This document shows positions 6,250 through 15,566 of a DNA stretch of 64,000 nucleotides, in pieces. A program made the translations under genes and the position numbers. The notes beneath the pieces are model-generated. The model was given only the letters and a program-made list of their open reading frames with translations, did no database searches and was not told where the DNA came from. Source of the DNA: Acidobacteriota bacterium. Its GTDB lineage: Bacteria; Acidobacteriota; Polarisedimenticolia; Polarisedimenticolales; Polarisedimenticolaceae. Within the stretch, counting starts at the first letter, position 1. Each line of letters opens with the position of its first letter. The stretch is taken from NCBI GenBank assembly GCA_029861955.1, contig JAOTYK010000017.1:26656-90655 (forward strand). The letters run 5' to 3'.

Positions 6250-8600
6250 GCAACGACCGACGCCGCCGGATAGACAGGACGTTCGCGTCGGCGCTCGAGG
6301 TCGATCCCGACGAGCGTGAGACATGGCTGCGCAAGCACTGCGCAGAAGATATGGAACTGCGCCGAGAGGTCGAGGCCATGCTCCGAGCCACGGAAGTCGA
6401 GGACGCGGAGCTCACGCCGGGTGCTCTGGCGGGCGGCCCGCTGTGGCAGACAATCTGGTCCGACGACGTCGCACCTTCGCTGCCGCCCCCCGAGCGTTTC
6501 GGCCGCTGGCGCATCGACCGCGAACTGGCTCGTGGCGGGATGGCGGTGGTCTACGTCGCGGAGCGAGACGATCCGACACTCGAGCAAACGGTGGCACTGA
6601 AGGTGCTCCATGGCGGCGGCGCGACGGATGAGGCCTTGTCGCGCTTCGAACAGGAGCGATCGATCCTGGCGACTCTCGATCACCCCAACATCGCCGGTCT
6701 GCTCGACGGCGGCGTTGCGGACGACGGCCGGCCGTACCTGGCGATGGAGTTGGTCCGCGGTCAGCCCATCGACGCATGGTGCGAGTCTAGGGGACTTGCC
6801 ATCGACACGCGGTTACGGCTGGTGACTCAGGTCGGCGAGGCGCTGCGCTACGCACACACCAATCTGGTAGTTCACCGTGACGTGAAGCCATCGAACGTTT
6901 TGGTCGACGAACGCGGGACCGTAAAACTTCTCGACTTCGGCATCGCCAAACTGCTTGAGCGCGGCCGGTTCGCCTCCGAGGCGCCGCCGACGCGACGGAC
7001 GATGCGCGTGATGACTCCGGAGTACGCCAGCCCGGAGCAGGTTCGCGGCGAGTCGATTACGACCGCTTCCGACGTTTATCAGCTCGGACTGCTGATGTAC
7101 GAGCTACTCAGCGGTACTCGCGCCCAGACTCTCGACGATGTTTCGCCGTCGGCTATCGAACGGATTTGCTGCGAGGAAGATCCGCCACCGCCCAGCACCC
7201 GCGTGTCACGAGACTCGGTAGTTGCGCGAAGTCTCCGCGGAGACCTCGATGCGATCGTGATGAAGGCGCTGCGCAAGGATCCGAGCGATCGATATGTCTC
7301 CATGGATGCGTTCCTCGATGACATCGAGCGCTACCTGGCCGGTTTACCGATTCGTGCGCGGCGGCCGACGATCGGTTACCGCCTGGGCAAATTCGTACGG
7401 CGTCGGCGGGGTCTGATGGTCGGCGTTGCGGCGGTGATCGTCGCGCTTCTCGCCGGCCTGGTCGCTACAGGCTGGCAAGCCCGGGAGACGGCACGAGAGC
7501 GTGACGACGCGCGGGCGCAGATGCTGCGCGCGGAACAGACACACGACTTTCTGCTGAGTCTGTTCGAGGCGGCGGACCCGGATCGCACGCTGGGTGTGGA
7601 GGTGACCGCACGACAGATTCTTGAGCAGGGTGCCCGACGGATCGAAGACGAATTGATCGACCAACCGGACGCGCGTTCCGATCTGCAGAAGACGATCGGT
7701 GACGTCTACTTCAGTCTCGCTGCGTTCGACGAGGCGTACACGCACTACAGTCAGGCGTTCGCGGCCGTCGGCGAGGACGATCCGCGGGCGGCGACCCTCG
7801 CCAGCCGGGTCGCGATCGCGGCGACCGAACTCGGGCGTTTTGAGGAGGCAAGCGAGTTGCTGCGGCGCTCCCTACTGGCGCGGAGCCGACACTTCGGCAG
7901 CGAGAGTGCCGAGGTCGCGTCGGTGATAGTCAACCTGGGCAACTCGTTGCTCGAGCAACGTCGTTTCGAAGAGGCAGAGACTCAGTTTCGCGACGCCGAA
8001 CGGATCTTCATCGAAACGCTCGGCCCGGACCACCCGGAGGTGCTGTTGGCCCGCCACAACCTGGGCCGAACGTTGTCGAAGCTGGATCGGCATCCGGAGG
8101 CCGAGGCCCTGTTCCGCAAAAACCGCGACGCTTACCTTCGTCTCGAAGAGCCGCACCCCGCGCAGGCGGCGATGAGCGCGCAGGAGATCGCCACTTCTTT
8201 ACATCGGCAGGAACGGCTGGTAGACGCTGAGCCGTTTTACCGTGAAGCCCTCGAGACGCGGGTTCGGTTGTACGGCGACGACCATCCAGCGACGGCGGCG
8301 ACATTGAACAACCTGGGCGTCTTGTTGCTCGACCTAGAGCGGTTCGATCAGGCGGACCCCGTCTTGCAGCGAGCCCTTGCCGCGCGACGGACGATGTTTG
8401 ACGGGCCACACCCGTTGATCGCCGGGACCCTCGGACATCTCGCGCGGGTGCGCATGGAGCAAGGCGAGTGGTCTGCGGCGGAGGTTCTGCTGGCCGAGTC
8501 GGTCACGGTTTACGAGCGGACCGTCGGTTCCGAGCATTCACGGACCGTCAAGGCGCGGGAGCGTTTGTCAGCGGCCCGTCGGCTCCCTGCGGACGACTGA
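6246..8600 (+). CDS. Transmembrane Ser/Thr protein kinase with TPR sensor domain
   Basis: The protein has 784 residues from the ATG that overlaps the sigma-factor stop. Residues ~85-370 are a Hanks-type kinase: glycine loop LARGGMAVVY (94-103), Lys119 in VALKV, HRDVKPSN (210-217) and DFG (230-232). A single membrane span (~390-410) follows. Residues ~490-770 hold tetratricopeptide repeats of the TPR_10/12 type (for example NNLGVLLLDLERF). The N-terminal ~80 residues are a helical segment found in kinases of this type. The TPR half should be extracytoplasmic. The longer open frame upstream of 6246 lies inside the sigma gene and lacks support. Confidence 0.92.
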   Translation: MSNDRRRRIDRTFASALEVDPDERETWLRKHCAEDMELRREVEAMLRATEVEDAELTPGALAGGPLWQTIWSDDVAPSLPPPERFGRWRIDRELARGGMAVVYVAERDDPTLEQTVALKVLHGGGATDEALSRFEQERSILATLDHPNIAGLLDGGVADDGRPYLAMELVRGQPIDAWCESRGLAIDTRLRLVTQVGEALRYAHTNLVVHRDVKPSNVLVDERGTVKLLDFGIAKLLERGRFASEAPPTRRTMRVMTPEYASPEQVRGESITTASDVYQLGLLMYELLSGTRAQTLDDVSPSAIERICCEEDPPPPSTRVSRDSVVARSLRGDLDAIVMKALRKDPSDRYVSMDAFLDDIERYLAGLPIRARRPTIGYRLGKFVRRRRGLMVGVAAVIVALLAGLVATGWQARETARERDDARAQMLRAEQTHDFLLSLFEAADPDRTLGVEVTARQILEQGARRIEDELIDQPDARSDLQKTIGDVYFSLAAFDEAYTHYSQAFAAVGEDDPRAATLASRVAIAATELGRFEEASELLRRSLLARSRHFGSESAEVASVIVNLGNSLLEQRRFEEAETQFRDAERIFIETLGPDHPEVLLARHNLGRTLSKLDRHPEAEALFRKNRDAYLRLEEPHPAQAAMSAQEIATSLHRQERLVDAEPFYREALETRVRLYGDDHPATAATLNNLGVLLLDLERFDQADPVLQRALAARRTMFDGPHPLIAGTLGHLARVRMEQGEWSAAEVLLAESVTVYERTVGSEHSRTVKARERLSAARRLPADD

Positions 8601-8722
8601 CGTCCTCGTCCGACGGCCACCCGTACAGATCATTTCCCGCAGCGGAGCAGCGTCGTCGCAGCCCGGCGCATCCCACAAACCTCCCAGAGGCGCGTTTTAA
8701 AAGGCGAAAACCCACAACACCG

Positions 8723-8772
8723 GCTGATTCGTCAACAGCAGGTCAGCGGTTCGACTCCGCTCGTCGGCTCCA
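8723..8772 (+). repeat. Partial tRNA-Thr (3' half), att-like remnant
   Basis: This 50-nt block matches 3827-3876 of the tRNA-Thr at 48 of 50 positions, from the anticodon stem through CCA. The 5' half is missing, and the anticodon stem is broken by the two changes. It is not a functional tRNA. Its place at the end of the peroxidase-sigma-kinase block suggests a former attachment site. Confidence 0.85.
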
Positions 8773-9139
8773 ATCCTCTCACCGGGTAACCCTCTGCGAC
8801 CGCGAGAGTTCGTCCGTCGTCACGCGCGAGTGCGACGCGAGAGCGTTCCCAAAACCCTACCACAGGATCTACCATCGGCTCGCGACGGGTGGTCGAGTAG
8901 TCCTCGAGTCTCCGACCTGAGTCCGGAGCGTTTCGCGGAGGAAACCGGAAGTCCGGTCCCGCATGGTCCGAGCCGGTCGCGGGCTTCACGCTACCCCTGC
9001 AGAGCGACCCTCCGCGAGCTCTCCCGATTCCTATCACACTCGCCCGGCAGCCTGACCCGCAGCGCTTCCGAAGATCGCCGTGCGTCCGCCGGTCGTCGCC
9101 GCCAGCTGAAAACCCCGGCCATACTGTCGATTCATACCG
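8773..9139 (+). other. Non-coding stretch with no recognisable gene
   Basis: No open frame here has a plausible start and protein-like composition. Frames on the minus strand that span the tRNA fragment are antisense readings of the tRNA. I see no transposase or RNA motif. Confidence 0.5.
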
Positions 9140-9251
9140 ATGTCGGGTTATTCTACGGGCAGTTTGAGTCGGCTCGGGATGAGCGTGGTTGACATAGCAC
9201 TTGTTACCAGACACGGTTTCCGAAAAAGGTGGATAGAACCTCTTAGCCGCG
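9140..9251 (+). repeat. Direct repeat, copy 1 (about 112 bp)
   Basis: From ATGTCGGGTTATTCTACGGG to TCTTAGCCGCG, this block recurs at 12581-12693 in the same orientation with four substitutions and one extra A. The two copies bracket the PxKF protein gene and the transposase remnant. It has no convincing coding potential. DNA from 9252 to 9756 shows nothing I can identify. Confidence 0.85.
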
Positions 9252-9756
9252 AATCCTGGGGCGGGAGTGGTTGCCCAGCATCGAAGCCTCCGAAAAAGAA
9301 TCCTGGCATTGTCCGTGGGAGGCTAGACTAAGTCGTTGAGGCGTGGGAACCTAGCGCGGAGGTGGAAGCGTTTACTTTCGCTGGACCGGTACAGCGGCCA
9401 CGAGGATCTGCCAGGGGTGGAGCACTGGTGCCATTCGCGGATCGTAGCGAGATCGGTGCTCGCTCGACAGTTGTCCGCGGTTGCGTGGACGCGGTAGAAT
9501 TGCCCGGATTCGGGTTCGGCCGTGTATTTGGACGGCACGGGTCAGCACGGGATAGGAGCTTTCATCCACGTCTTGGCGAATCGCTCAAGTAGGCTTGGGT
9601 TTCACGTAAGCGCATGTTCATCAGACGCTGAACCTGCGAAGTACTCTGTGAGTTCGAAGAAGGGCTCTTGTTCTTCTTACCCACGGTTGCTGAGGACGAG
9701 CCAGCGATGGGGGCGCCGACCGCGTACGGCCTAGCGTCCCCCGAGATCGATGGTGC

Positions 9757-11808
9757 CTACTTGCGCAGCGAGAATTCGACGATCTTCACCGTCCCGTCGT
9801 CCAGCGTGACGTGGATCTGGTAGGTCGCCGGGGCGTCGTAGCCCTTGGTGGCCAGGTTGAATATGTAGTGCTGATCCACCGCGTCCCAGCGGAACACGTT
9901 GCCGTCGTCGCCAGAGTTGCCCGAGTCCTCGGTCATGTCGGTCTCATCGACGGTTCCGGTGTCCGTATCGAGCATTTTGTACACCGCGATCGAGGCCACT
10001 GCCCCGCTGACGGATGTGCCACCGCAATCCAGCGTGAACTTGATCGGGATCGTCCGTCCCTTATTGCTCTGCTTGATCGAGGCCTCCCCGTCGTCCCGGA
10101 TCGGCGGCTTGAAGCCGCCCCAGCCGTAGAGCACCTGCACCGTGGAGCTGTCGGTGCCGGCGTTCCCATCGACGTCCGTCCCGGTGAAGGTCACCGTGGT
10201 CGTGTCCACGCCGAGTATCGGCGGGCAATCGTCGGTCATCGCCGGCGCCGGGTCGCAGGCATCGCTGACCGCCGCCGAAGCCAGCCAGTCGACCACGACC
10301 AGATCATCGGCGGGGCACTGACCCAGCCCTTCGGCCGAGACCTGCGTGCAGGCGACCTCCGACGCCGCCGGAGCCGTAACTTCTGGCGCCGTCGTGTCCT
10401 GTAGCGTGATAACTACGTCGTCGGTGGCGGTCCCACCGTTGCCGTCGTCGACCATCAGGGTGATCGTATGGCTGCCGCGGTCGAGATCGACGCTCGGGGT
10501 CACCCCGGGCGTCGTCGGACAGGTCGGACCTTCCCAACTGTAGGTGAGCGAGTCGTCGTCGGGATCGTACGAACTCGACCCGTCGAGTGTCACCGGAGAC
10601 GTTCGGTCGGAGCCGCTGCAGGTGGCCCCCAGCGTCTGGTCTGGCCCCGCGTCGGCGACCGGTGGCTGGTTGCCCTCCCAGCCATTTGGCTCCGTCCAGG
10701 GGAGATGGTCGTAGAGGCCTCCGGGAGCCATATAGTATTCCCAACCAACCTCGAGGGCATCGTCACAACACCCGTTCCCGTCGATGTCGTGACAGCCTTC
10801 CCCGGGATCGTCGTGGTGCCCCCACCAGTTGCCACCCTCGGGGAAAGGCTTGTTGAAGGCGTTCCCGGAAGACCAGTAACTGCCTGCTCGTTTAAACGAC
10901 GCGTCGCTCTCGATGTTGTTGTTGTAAATCAAGTTGTCGTGCGAACGATAGAGACTAATACTGTAGCTGAACCCGCTTGCCGTGTTGCGGGTGAACACGC
11001 CCCGGTACGAATACTGAAGGTTGAAGAAGTGAAAAGAGGGATACCATCCGTTGAACGTGTTACCGCTTACGGTCACATCCCATGAATTGAAGACGCTGAC
11101 GGCCTCACGACGGACACGGATAGTGTTGTCGACAAGGGTGCTACGATCCGACCTAGAAAGAGCCACGCCGCGGTCGGAGTCAATGTCAAAGTTCTTGATT
11201 GTGCAGTCGTTGCAGGAGCGGGCAAGTATGGAATAACCTCCGGAATACGTCAGCCGATAGCCGTTGCCGTCGAGGGTCAAGCCGGGCATCTGGTAGACGT
11301 AGATGTAGTCCGAGATGTCCTGGGTCAGTGTGCAGGTTTTCGTCGCTTCGTCCCAAGTCCCGAACAGGTTGCATTCGTTTTGCCCTGATGTGATGTGGTA
11401 CGTCCCCGGTGTGGTTCGAATCATTAACAAGCGGGGCTCCGCCAGATCCTGGGTAAGAACGTGGCTTCCGTTGGCATCGCTGATGAAGGTTTCTGCTTCG
11501 GGGCCATCGTCGCGCAGGTAGTAGGTCGTGTTCGGCGCTAGGCCGCTGATCGTCAACTCCGTGGAAGTCGCGCCCGAGGCAGCAGCGACGCTGACTATGA
11601 TCATCTCGCCCATCGCGTGGAGGCGCACGTCCACCTCCTCGGTGCTGTCGAGAACGACGTCGAGGTAATCGCTGTTGGTGATCTCGAAGTGGAAACCTGT
11701 CCCGAAGACCTCGCCGGGTACCGGCGGAGGGTCTGCCTGTGCAAGTGCGATGCTGGGCAGGAACAGAACAACGGCCAGGGCAACTAGCAAACTGTGTAGC
11801 TTCTTCAT
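9757..11808 (-). CDS. Secreted beta-helix / PKD / HYR protein with C-terminal PxKF domain
   Basis: The protein has 683 residues from the ATG at 11808 (GGGAG in front). It has a signal peptide (~1-24), then ~25-130 beta-rich. Residues ~150-345 resemble a NosD-type right-handed beta-helix (GLTLDGNGYRL, NDCTIKNFDI, VSGNTFNGW). Next come a PKD-like domain (PPVADAGPDQT...VTLDGSSSYDPDDD), an HYR-like domain with paired cysteines (DTTAPEVTAP...VTFTGTDVDGNAG), and a C-terminal PxKF domain (GFKPPI...KGRTIPIKFTLDCGG). It is probably an exported surface or matrix protein. No catalytic residues are evident. It sits between two copies of the 112-bp repeat. Confidence 0.85.
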   Translation of the reverse strand: MKKLHSLLVALAVVLFLPSIALAQADPPPVPGEVFGTGFHFEITNSDYLDVVLDSTEEVDVRLHAMGEMIIVSVAAASGATSTELTISGLAPNTTYYLRDDGPEAETFISDANGSHVLTQDLAEPRLLMIRTTPGTYHITSGQNECNLFGTWDEATKTCTLTQDISDYIYVYQMPGLTLDGNGYRLTYSGGYSILARSCNDCTIKNFDIDSDRGVALSRSDRSTLVDNTIRVRREAVSVFNSWDVTVSGNTFNGWYPSFHFFNLQYSYRGVFTRNTASGFSYSISLYRSHDNLIYNNNIESDASFKRAGSYWSSGNAFNKPFPEGGNWWGHHDDPGEGCHDIDGNGCCDDALEVGWEYYMAPGGLYDHLPWTEPNGWEGNQPPVADAGPDQTLGATCSGSDRTSPVTLDGSSSYDPDDDSLTYSWEGPTCPTTPGVTPSVDLDRGSHTITLMVDDGNGGTATDDVVITLQDTTAPEVTAPAASEVACTQVSAEGLGQCPADDLVVVDWLASAAVSDACDPAPAMTDDCPPILGVDTTTVTFTGTDVDGNAGTDSSTVQVLYGWGGFKPPIRDDGEASIKQSNKGRTIPIKFTLDCGGTSVSGAVASIAVYKMLDTDTGTVDETDMTEDSGNSGDDGNVFRWDAVDQHYIFNLATKGYDAPATYQIHVTLDDGTVKIVEFSLRK

Positions 11809-11935
11809 CTCCCTACTCCCTTTCGCCAGGTTTGGTTGGGTGGGTTCAGACACTCCTTAACAGTTTCCCAGAGGGGAGCAGGCCGGTCTATGGAGCAGGA
11901 GACTCAATTGTCTAGGTCAGATAACCCAGAGCTAA

Positions 11936-12010
11936 TGTACCCGTCCACCGAAACTGAACGGTCATGCGGACAGCGAATCCCTGTACCCGACCAGCGAAAG
12001 TGAACGGTCA
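11936..12010 (+). repeat. Two 29-bp direct repeats, transposon-end-like
   Basis: The unit TGTACCCG-CCA-CGAAA-TGAACGGTCA occurs at 11936-11964 and 11982-12010, matching at 26 of 29 positions and offset by 46 bp. Spaced repeats of this size ending in TGAACGGTCA resemble multiple transposase-binding sites at an insertion-sequence end. The transposase remnant begins ~170 bp away. No other feature is evident between 11809 and 12182. Confidence 0.6.
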
Positions 12011-12182
12011 GGAAGGCCATGAAAGCAGCGACGACTAGCCGCCATCGAGTCGCTCAATGTTGATGATGACGAGCGGAAGTCGAGTCGATTCCGCGATCCA
12101 GGGAACAAACGGCCACCGACAACGCCGCACCGCACAAACCACCCCCCACGTTTGCGAAGGAAATCACCTCGGGCGGGTACGC

Positions 12183-12580
12183 CTACGCCGCGCGCTTCAA
12201 CTCAACGATTGGGAGATGTCTGCGACCGACCAGGTAGCTGACGTCGAGTTCCAGCCGGTCGCCGCGACGACCACGAACGGCTGCCTGCGGCCCGGCACAA
12301 GGCGAGCCTCGCGGCCAAGATCTCCGCGGCTCGAGCCGTGGTTTGCGCGAGGCCGGCCGACGGCCGAAGTAGATCTCATCAGGGGTTACGGAGTCGAGGG
12401 TGTCGCGAGGCCGGTGCCCGTTGTACCAGTCAACATACAGCGCCAGTTCCCGGCGCAGGGCGGTGCGCTGGTAGGGGACCAGCAAGCGTCTCGTCTACTC
12501 GGTCTTCAACGTCCGGATGAACCGCTCGACCACGGCGATGCTGCCGTACTTGCCGACGGCTCCGAAGCGTTGGCGGATGC
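12183..12580 (-). pseudogene. Degenerate DDE integrase-core transposase (C-terminal part)
   Basis: Reading the minus strand from 12580 gives RQRFGAVGKYGSIAVVERFIRTLK, an in-frame TAG (12495-12497), then LALYVDWYNGHRPRDTLD. The text W-Y-N-x-H-R-P after a catalytic Glu helix is the end of an rve/DDE catalytic domain. The tail with WPRGSPCAGPQ...GRRHLPIVELKRAA is typical of one transposase group in Planctomycetes and Deltaproteobacteria. The N-terminal half is missing: the reading ends exactly where the 112-bp repeat copy 2 begins. Truncation plus the internal stop make it non-functional. Confidence 0.85.
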
Positions 12581-12693
12581 ATGTCGGGTTATTCTACGGG
12601 TAGTTTGAGTCGGTTCGGGATGAGCGTGGTTGACATAGCAATTGTTACCAGACACGGTTTCCGAAAAAAGGTGGATAGAACCTCTTGGCCGCG
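12581..12693 (+). repeat. Direct repeat, copy 2 (about 113 bp)
   Basis: This is the second copy of the block at 9140-9251. It abuts the broken end of the transposase, so the repeat may be an element end that cut the transposase gene. Confidence 0.85.
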
Positions 12694-12700
12694 GTTGCGA

Positions 12701-13081
12701 CTAGCGAAGGGGTCGCTTCAGCCCACCGTTGCTCGGAGAACCAGTCTTTGGGCCACTCATCTTCACGTCACGATTGCCACGCGATTTGAGCGTCGCCGAT
12801 TCGGTAGTCGTCCCCAACTCGGCCACGGCCAACGCACCCGGGCTGGAGTTCTCGCCGATCCCCAGTTCGCTTGGTGGCGATTCTGTCGTCCACTGCCAGA
12901 CTTCACCACCGATGTCGCGGTAGATCAGTAGACCGGTACCAGGACCGAAGTCGGCGACAAGCTCATCCTTCCCATCGGAGTCCATGTCGGCCGCGATGAG
13001 GGACTCGGGTATCTGGCCGCGGATCTTGCGCCACCTCGGCACGGCGATAGCTGTCTGAATCGCCTCGGGTTTCCTAGACAC
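12701..13081 (-). pseudogene. FG-GAP/VCBS-repeat protein fragment
   Basis: The reading contains LIAADMDSDGKDELVADFGPGTGLLIYR, the D-x-D-x-D-G calcium-loop repeat of FG-GAP/VCBS beta-propeller proteins. A second, decayed repeat follows (SSPGALAVAELGTTT). There is no signal peptide and only about one and a half repeats, far below the seven or so of a propeller. It lies between the direct repeat and the third tRNA-Thr remnant. Most likely it is the remnant of a longer gene rather than an active small protein. Confidence 0.5.
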
Positions 13082-13232
13082 TTTCCAGCGTTACAACAAT
13101 GCATTGGAGGTGTGATGAGCGGGCAGAGATAATCCGATGAGCTCAAGATCGAGCCACTGTCCGAACTGGAAATCGATACCAACGATAGTCCATCCTGGAT
13201 GCGGCCAAAACTTGCCTGCTCCATTGGCTGAG

Positions 13233-13285
13233 GATTCGTAATCAGCAGGTCAGCGGTTCGACTCCGCTCGTCGGCTCCATGGTGG
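13233..13285 (+). repeat. Partial tRNA-Thr (3' part plus flank), att-like remnant
   Basis: These 53 bp are identical to 3830-3882, covering the tRNA from inside the anticodon stem to six nt past CCA. The following GGGTTACGCG also matches the first locus after a 6-nt gap. This is the far boundary of the region with tRNA repeats. The rest of 13082-13419 shows no gene. Confidence 0.9.
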
Positions 13286-13419
13286 GTTACGCGGATGCCG
13301 CTTCGCGACGAAAGCTGTCGTGTGAGCCACGCGTGAAGTGCGGAATCTTCCCACGTAGCTCTGACCTGCAACGGCGCCCCCCAGATAAGGGGACGCCGTT
13401 CAACTGGTTCTCTATCCAA

Positions 13420-13905
13420 TCAGCAGATGCAGTCGTTGCAGGTGTCACACATGCACGAACAAAACACGTTGTTGTAGCAATCCGTTTCGTCGTTGCCCTG
13501 TCGGACGCAGCGCTTTCTGTCCTTTTCACACTGCTTATCGCAACGCGGCCCCATGCTGTCTGAGTCAGACGTGCATTCGGTCTCTACCGATACATCGTCC
13601 ATCGACAAAACCGGTGCATCCGCCGTCAACGCGGGCGCGGTTTCCAGCTCGAGATCACACGTCCCCAACGTCCCGTCGGAATCGGTGGCGCTCAGCTCGA
13701 AGATATCCAGCGGCACGCAATCCTTGGCATTACGGCAATCCGCAACACACTGGTTCGAGAACACCCTACCGTGCGCACATTCCACCGGCGCGTACACCTG
13801 CGGGCAGATGCAACGTCCCTTCGCTTCGACACTCGAGCCAATCATGAAGAGCGATGCAACCGCAAGAACCAACACGAGCGACAGTCCCAGCTTTCTTCGG
13901 GTCAT
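13420..13905 (-). CDS. Secreted cysteine-rich protein with Kazal-like segment
   Basis: The protein has 161 residues from the ATG at 13905 (GGGAG in front). The signal peptide runs to ~28 (VEAKG). Residues ~30-62 (CICPQVYAPVECAHGRVFSNQC, then C and a final C) match the cysteine order of Kazal/follistatin-type protease-inhibitor domains. The last ~45 residues hold ten cysteines, with endings such as CSCMCDTCNDCIC. It should be disulfide-rich and extracellular. An inhibitor role is inference from the Cys pattern. Confidence 0.65.
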   Translation of the reverse strand: MTRRKLGLSLVLVLAVASLFMIGSSVEAKGRCICPQVYAPVECAHGRVFSNQCVADCRNAKDCVPLDIFELSATDSDGTLGTCDLELETAPALTADAPVLSMDDVSVETECTSDSDSMGPRCDKQCEKDRKRCVRQGNDETDCYNNVFCSCMCDTCNDCIC

Positions 13906-13989
13906 GGTGTTCTCCCATCCAGAAAAAGATGACAAAGGTTCGCCAACCGACACACGATCATAACAAATGGGCCGAATTCGGCGTCCATA

Positions 13990-14022
13990 CCTGCCCCCCC
14001 TCAGGGGCAGGTCGGGTCATCG
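13990..14022 (-). repeat. 33-bp stop-codon hairpin, also present at 32309-32341
   Basis: On the sense strand of the following gene, ACCTGCCCC-TGAGGG-GGGGCAGGT forms a 9-bp stem, with the stop codon TGA in the loop. The same 33 bp occurs exactly in the decayed copy at 32.3 kb. It could act as a transcription end, though no T-run follows. Confidence 0.6.
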
Positions 14023-15308
14023 AAGCAGCCGACCAGCATGTCGAAGTTCCTACCCAGACCGCAATCGCAGCCGGGGACGATGGCGTCGCAATCCGGAAAG
14101 ATACCGCAGTTGTAGTGGTAACAGGAATCGATGTCCCAGAACCCGTCTGTTTCCTCACACAAGAGTTGCTCGGGCCAGCTGAGGCACGGGTTGGTGTTCG
14201 GGCGCAGATTTCCCGCGCCGTCGCGCCCGAGGGTGTATTCGTTGGTGTCGATGCTGCCGCTGATCAGATAGAAGACCACCTCGCCCGCGAGAGGGGTCAT
14301 CGGTTCGTTGAGCGACGTGAGCGTCAAGCCGCAGTGGCGGATCGCCATTGGATTGGTCGTCTGCGTGTAGACTCCGGTGGCTTGCAACTCGTCGAAACCG
14401 CCGCGGTAGAGGTTCCACGCCTCGAACGATGTCGAGCTATCCCACTCGATCCATTCCTTATCGCTGAACAAGATGTGGATGACGCCGTCGGGGTCGTCGC
14501 AAACGTCGCCGATGCCGTCGAAATCGGAGTCCAGTTGATTCGGGTTAGGATCCGAAGGACAGTTGTCGCATACATCTCCGACACCGTCGGCGTCGACGTC
14601 TGCCTGCATCGGGTTGTACACGCCGGGGCAGTTGTCACAGAACCCGGCGTCCATGCTCAACTGGGGAACGAGCACCAGGTCCGGCGAGGTCGGGCTGTCG
14701 TTCCAGACCGCCACGGCCAGCACGTTCACGCCGTTGTTCAGGGAGGGAATGCCGAGCGACGAGATGTCCTGTAGTGGAGAGAAGTCCGGAGCGACGCCGT
14801 TACTGGACTCGTGTGAAGCGCTGAGGGTGTTCCACCCGGGCGGGCCGGGTGGCAACTCCGCGGACTGAAACACGCCGACGCCATTGATCCAGGCCGCATA
14901 CCCGTCGTCGTAGTCGGCGCCCAATTTCAGGTTCGCCACCAGAGACACGTCGTTGATCGTGAACAGGCTTCTCGTATAAACGGAGTAGCTCCCGACCGGC
15001 ACCACGGTGCCGATCAGGTTCTCCGCACCGCTGCCCGCCTCGTACCCGACGCCGTAGGTTCCGACTTGCCAACCCGAGTCGTCGAACGCCGGTGACGACC
15101 AGAACATCCCGACAACCGGATCCGCCGAGTTCGCCAGATAGGTCATCGGGGATCCCTGCCCGACCAGCACGGTTTGACCTGCTCCGGAGCAGTCTTCGAT
15201 GCCGTCGCCATCGAGATCCGCAGCAGCCGGCCCGGGCAACGAAAACACGAATTGGGTGAGCAGAAAAACGCCGATGAGAGATCCGAAACGAGAAGTATGC
15301 CTGGTCAT
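14001..15308 (-). CDS. Secreted protein with jelly-roll and thrombospondin type-3 repeats
   Basis: The protein has 435 residues; the start at 15308 follows GGAGGAGG. It has a signal peptide (~1-30). Residues ~45-215 look like a galactose-binding/jelly-roll domain ([36 protein letters not shown]). Two thrombospondin type-3 calcium repeats follow ([27 protein letters not shown]). The C-terminal ~160 residues are of unknown type and end in a cysteine-rich stretch finishing DPTCP. It is probably a calcium-stabilised extracellular protein. A decayed mosaic of this gene lies at 32242-32341. Confidence 0.8.
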   Translation of the reverse strand: MTRHTSRFGSLIGVFLLTQFVFSLPGPAAADLDGDGIEDCSGAGQTVLVGQGSPMTYLANSADPVVGMFWSSPAFDDSGWQVGTYGVGYEAGSGAENLIGTVVPVGSYSVYTRSLFTINDVSLVANLKLGADYDDGYAAWINGVGVFQSAELPPGPPGWNTLSASHESSNGVAPDFSPLQDISSLGIPSLNNGVNVLAVAVWNDSPTSPDLVLVPQLSMDAGFCDNCPGVYNPMQADVDADGVGDVCDNCPSDPNPNQLDSDFDGIGDVCDDPDGVIHILFSDKEWIEWDSSTSFEAWNLYRGGFDELQATGVYTQTTNPMAIRHCGLTLTSLNEPMTPLAGEVVFYLISGSIDTNEYTLGRDGAGNLRPNTNPCLSWPEQLLCEETDGFWDIDSCYHYNCGIFPDCDAIVPGCDCGLGRNFDMLVGCFDDPTCP

Positions 15309-15428
15309 CAGAGAACCTCCTCCCTGACCGGTTAACCCCCACCTGGATTTTGGCGATACCCGGACCTTACGCCGGAATGGCGCCGTGGTCAATGACGGGT
15401 GAGAAAAGCCGGGCCCGCACCCAACGGC

Positions 15429-15566
15429 TCAAGGGCAATCCATTCCGGAAGCTGCAATCCCGCTGTCCCGTCCGGGTTGTTCGCCTGATCCGCCTCCCGA
15501 GTAGCTGCCGTGACCGGTGCTGGTGGCTTCACGCACGAGGTACCAATAGCCGGTCCCGGCGGTCGG
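15429..15566 (-). pseudogene. Out-of-frame C-terminal tail of the next gene (frameshift)
   Basis: In the +1 frame just past the upstream gene's frame break, the translation continues with GTGYWYLVREATSTGHGSY and ends GIAASGMDCP-stop (TGA 15431-15429). This is the expected end of the C-terminal module seen intact in the 19655 and 46420 genes. The shift lies within 15554-15566, near CCGCCGGG, where one surplus base would account for it. Confidence 0.75.

Noticed and set aside
8732..9214. 160-codon minus-strand open frame ending in EPTSGVEPLTCC
   Set aside because: The end is the antisense reading of the tRNA-Thr fragment, a known type of false prediction, and the rest has no domain or start signal.
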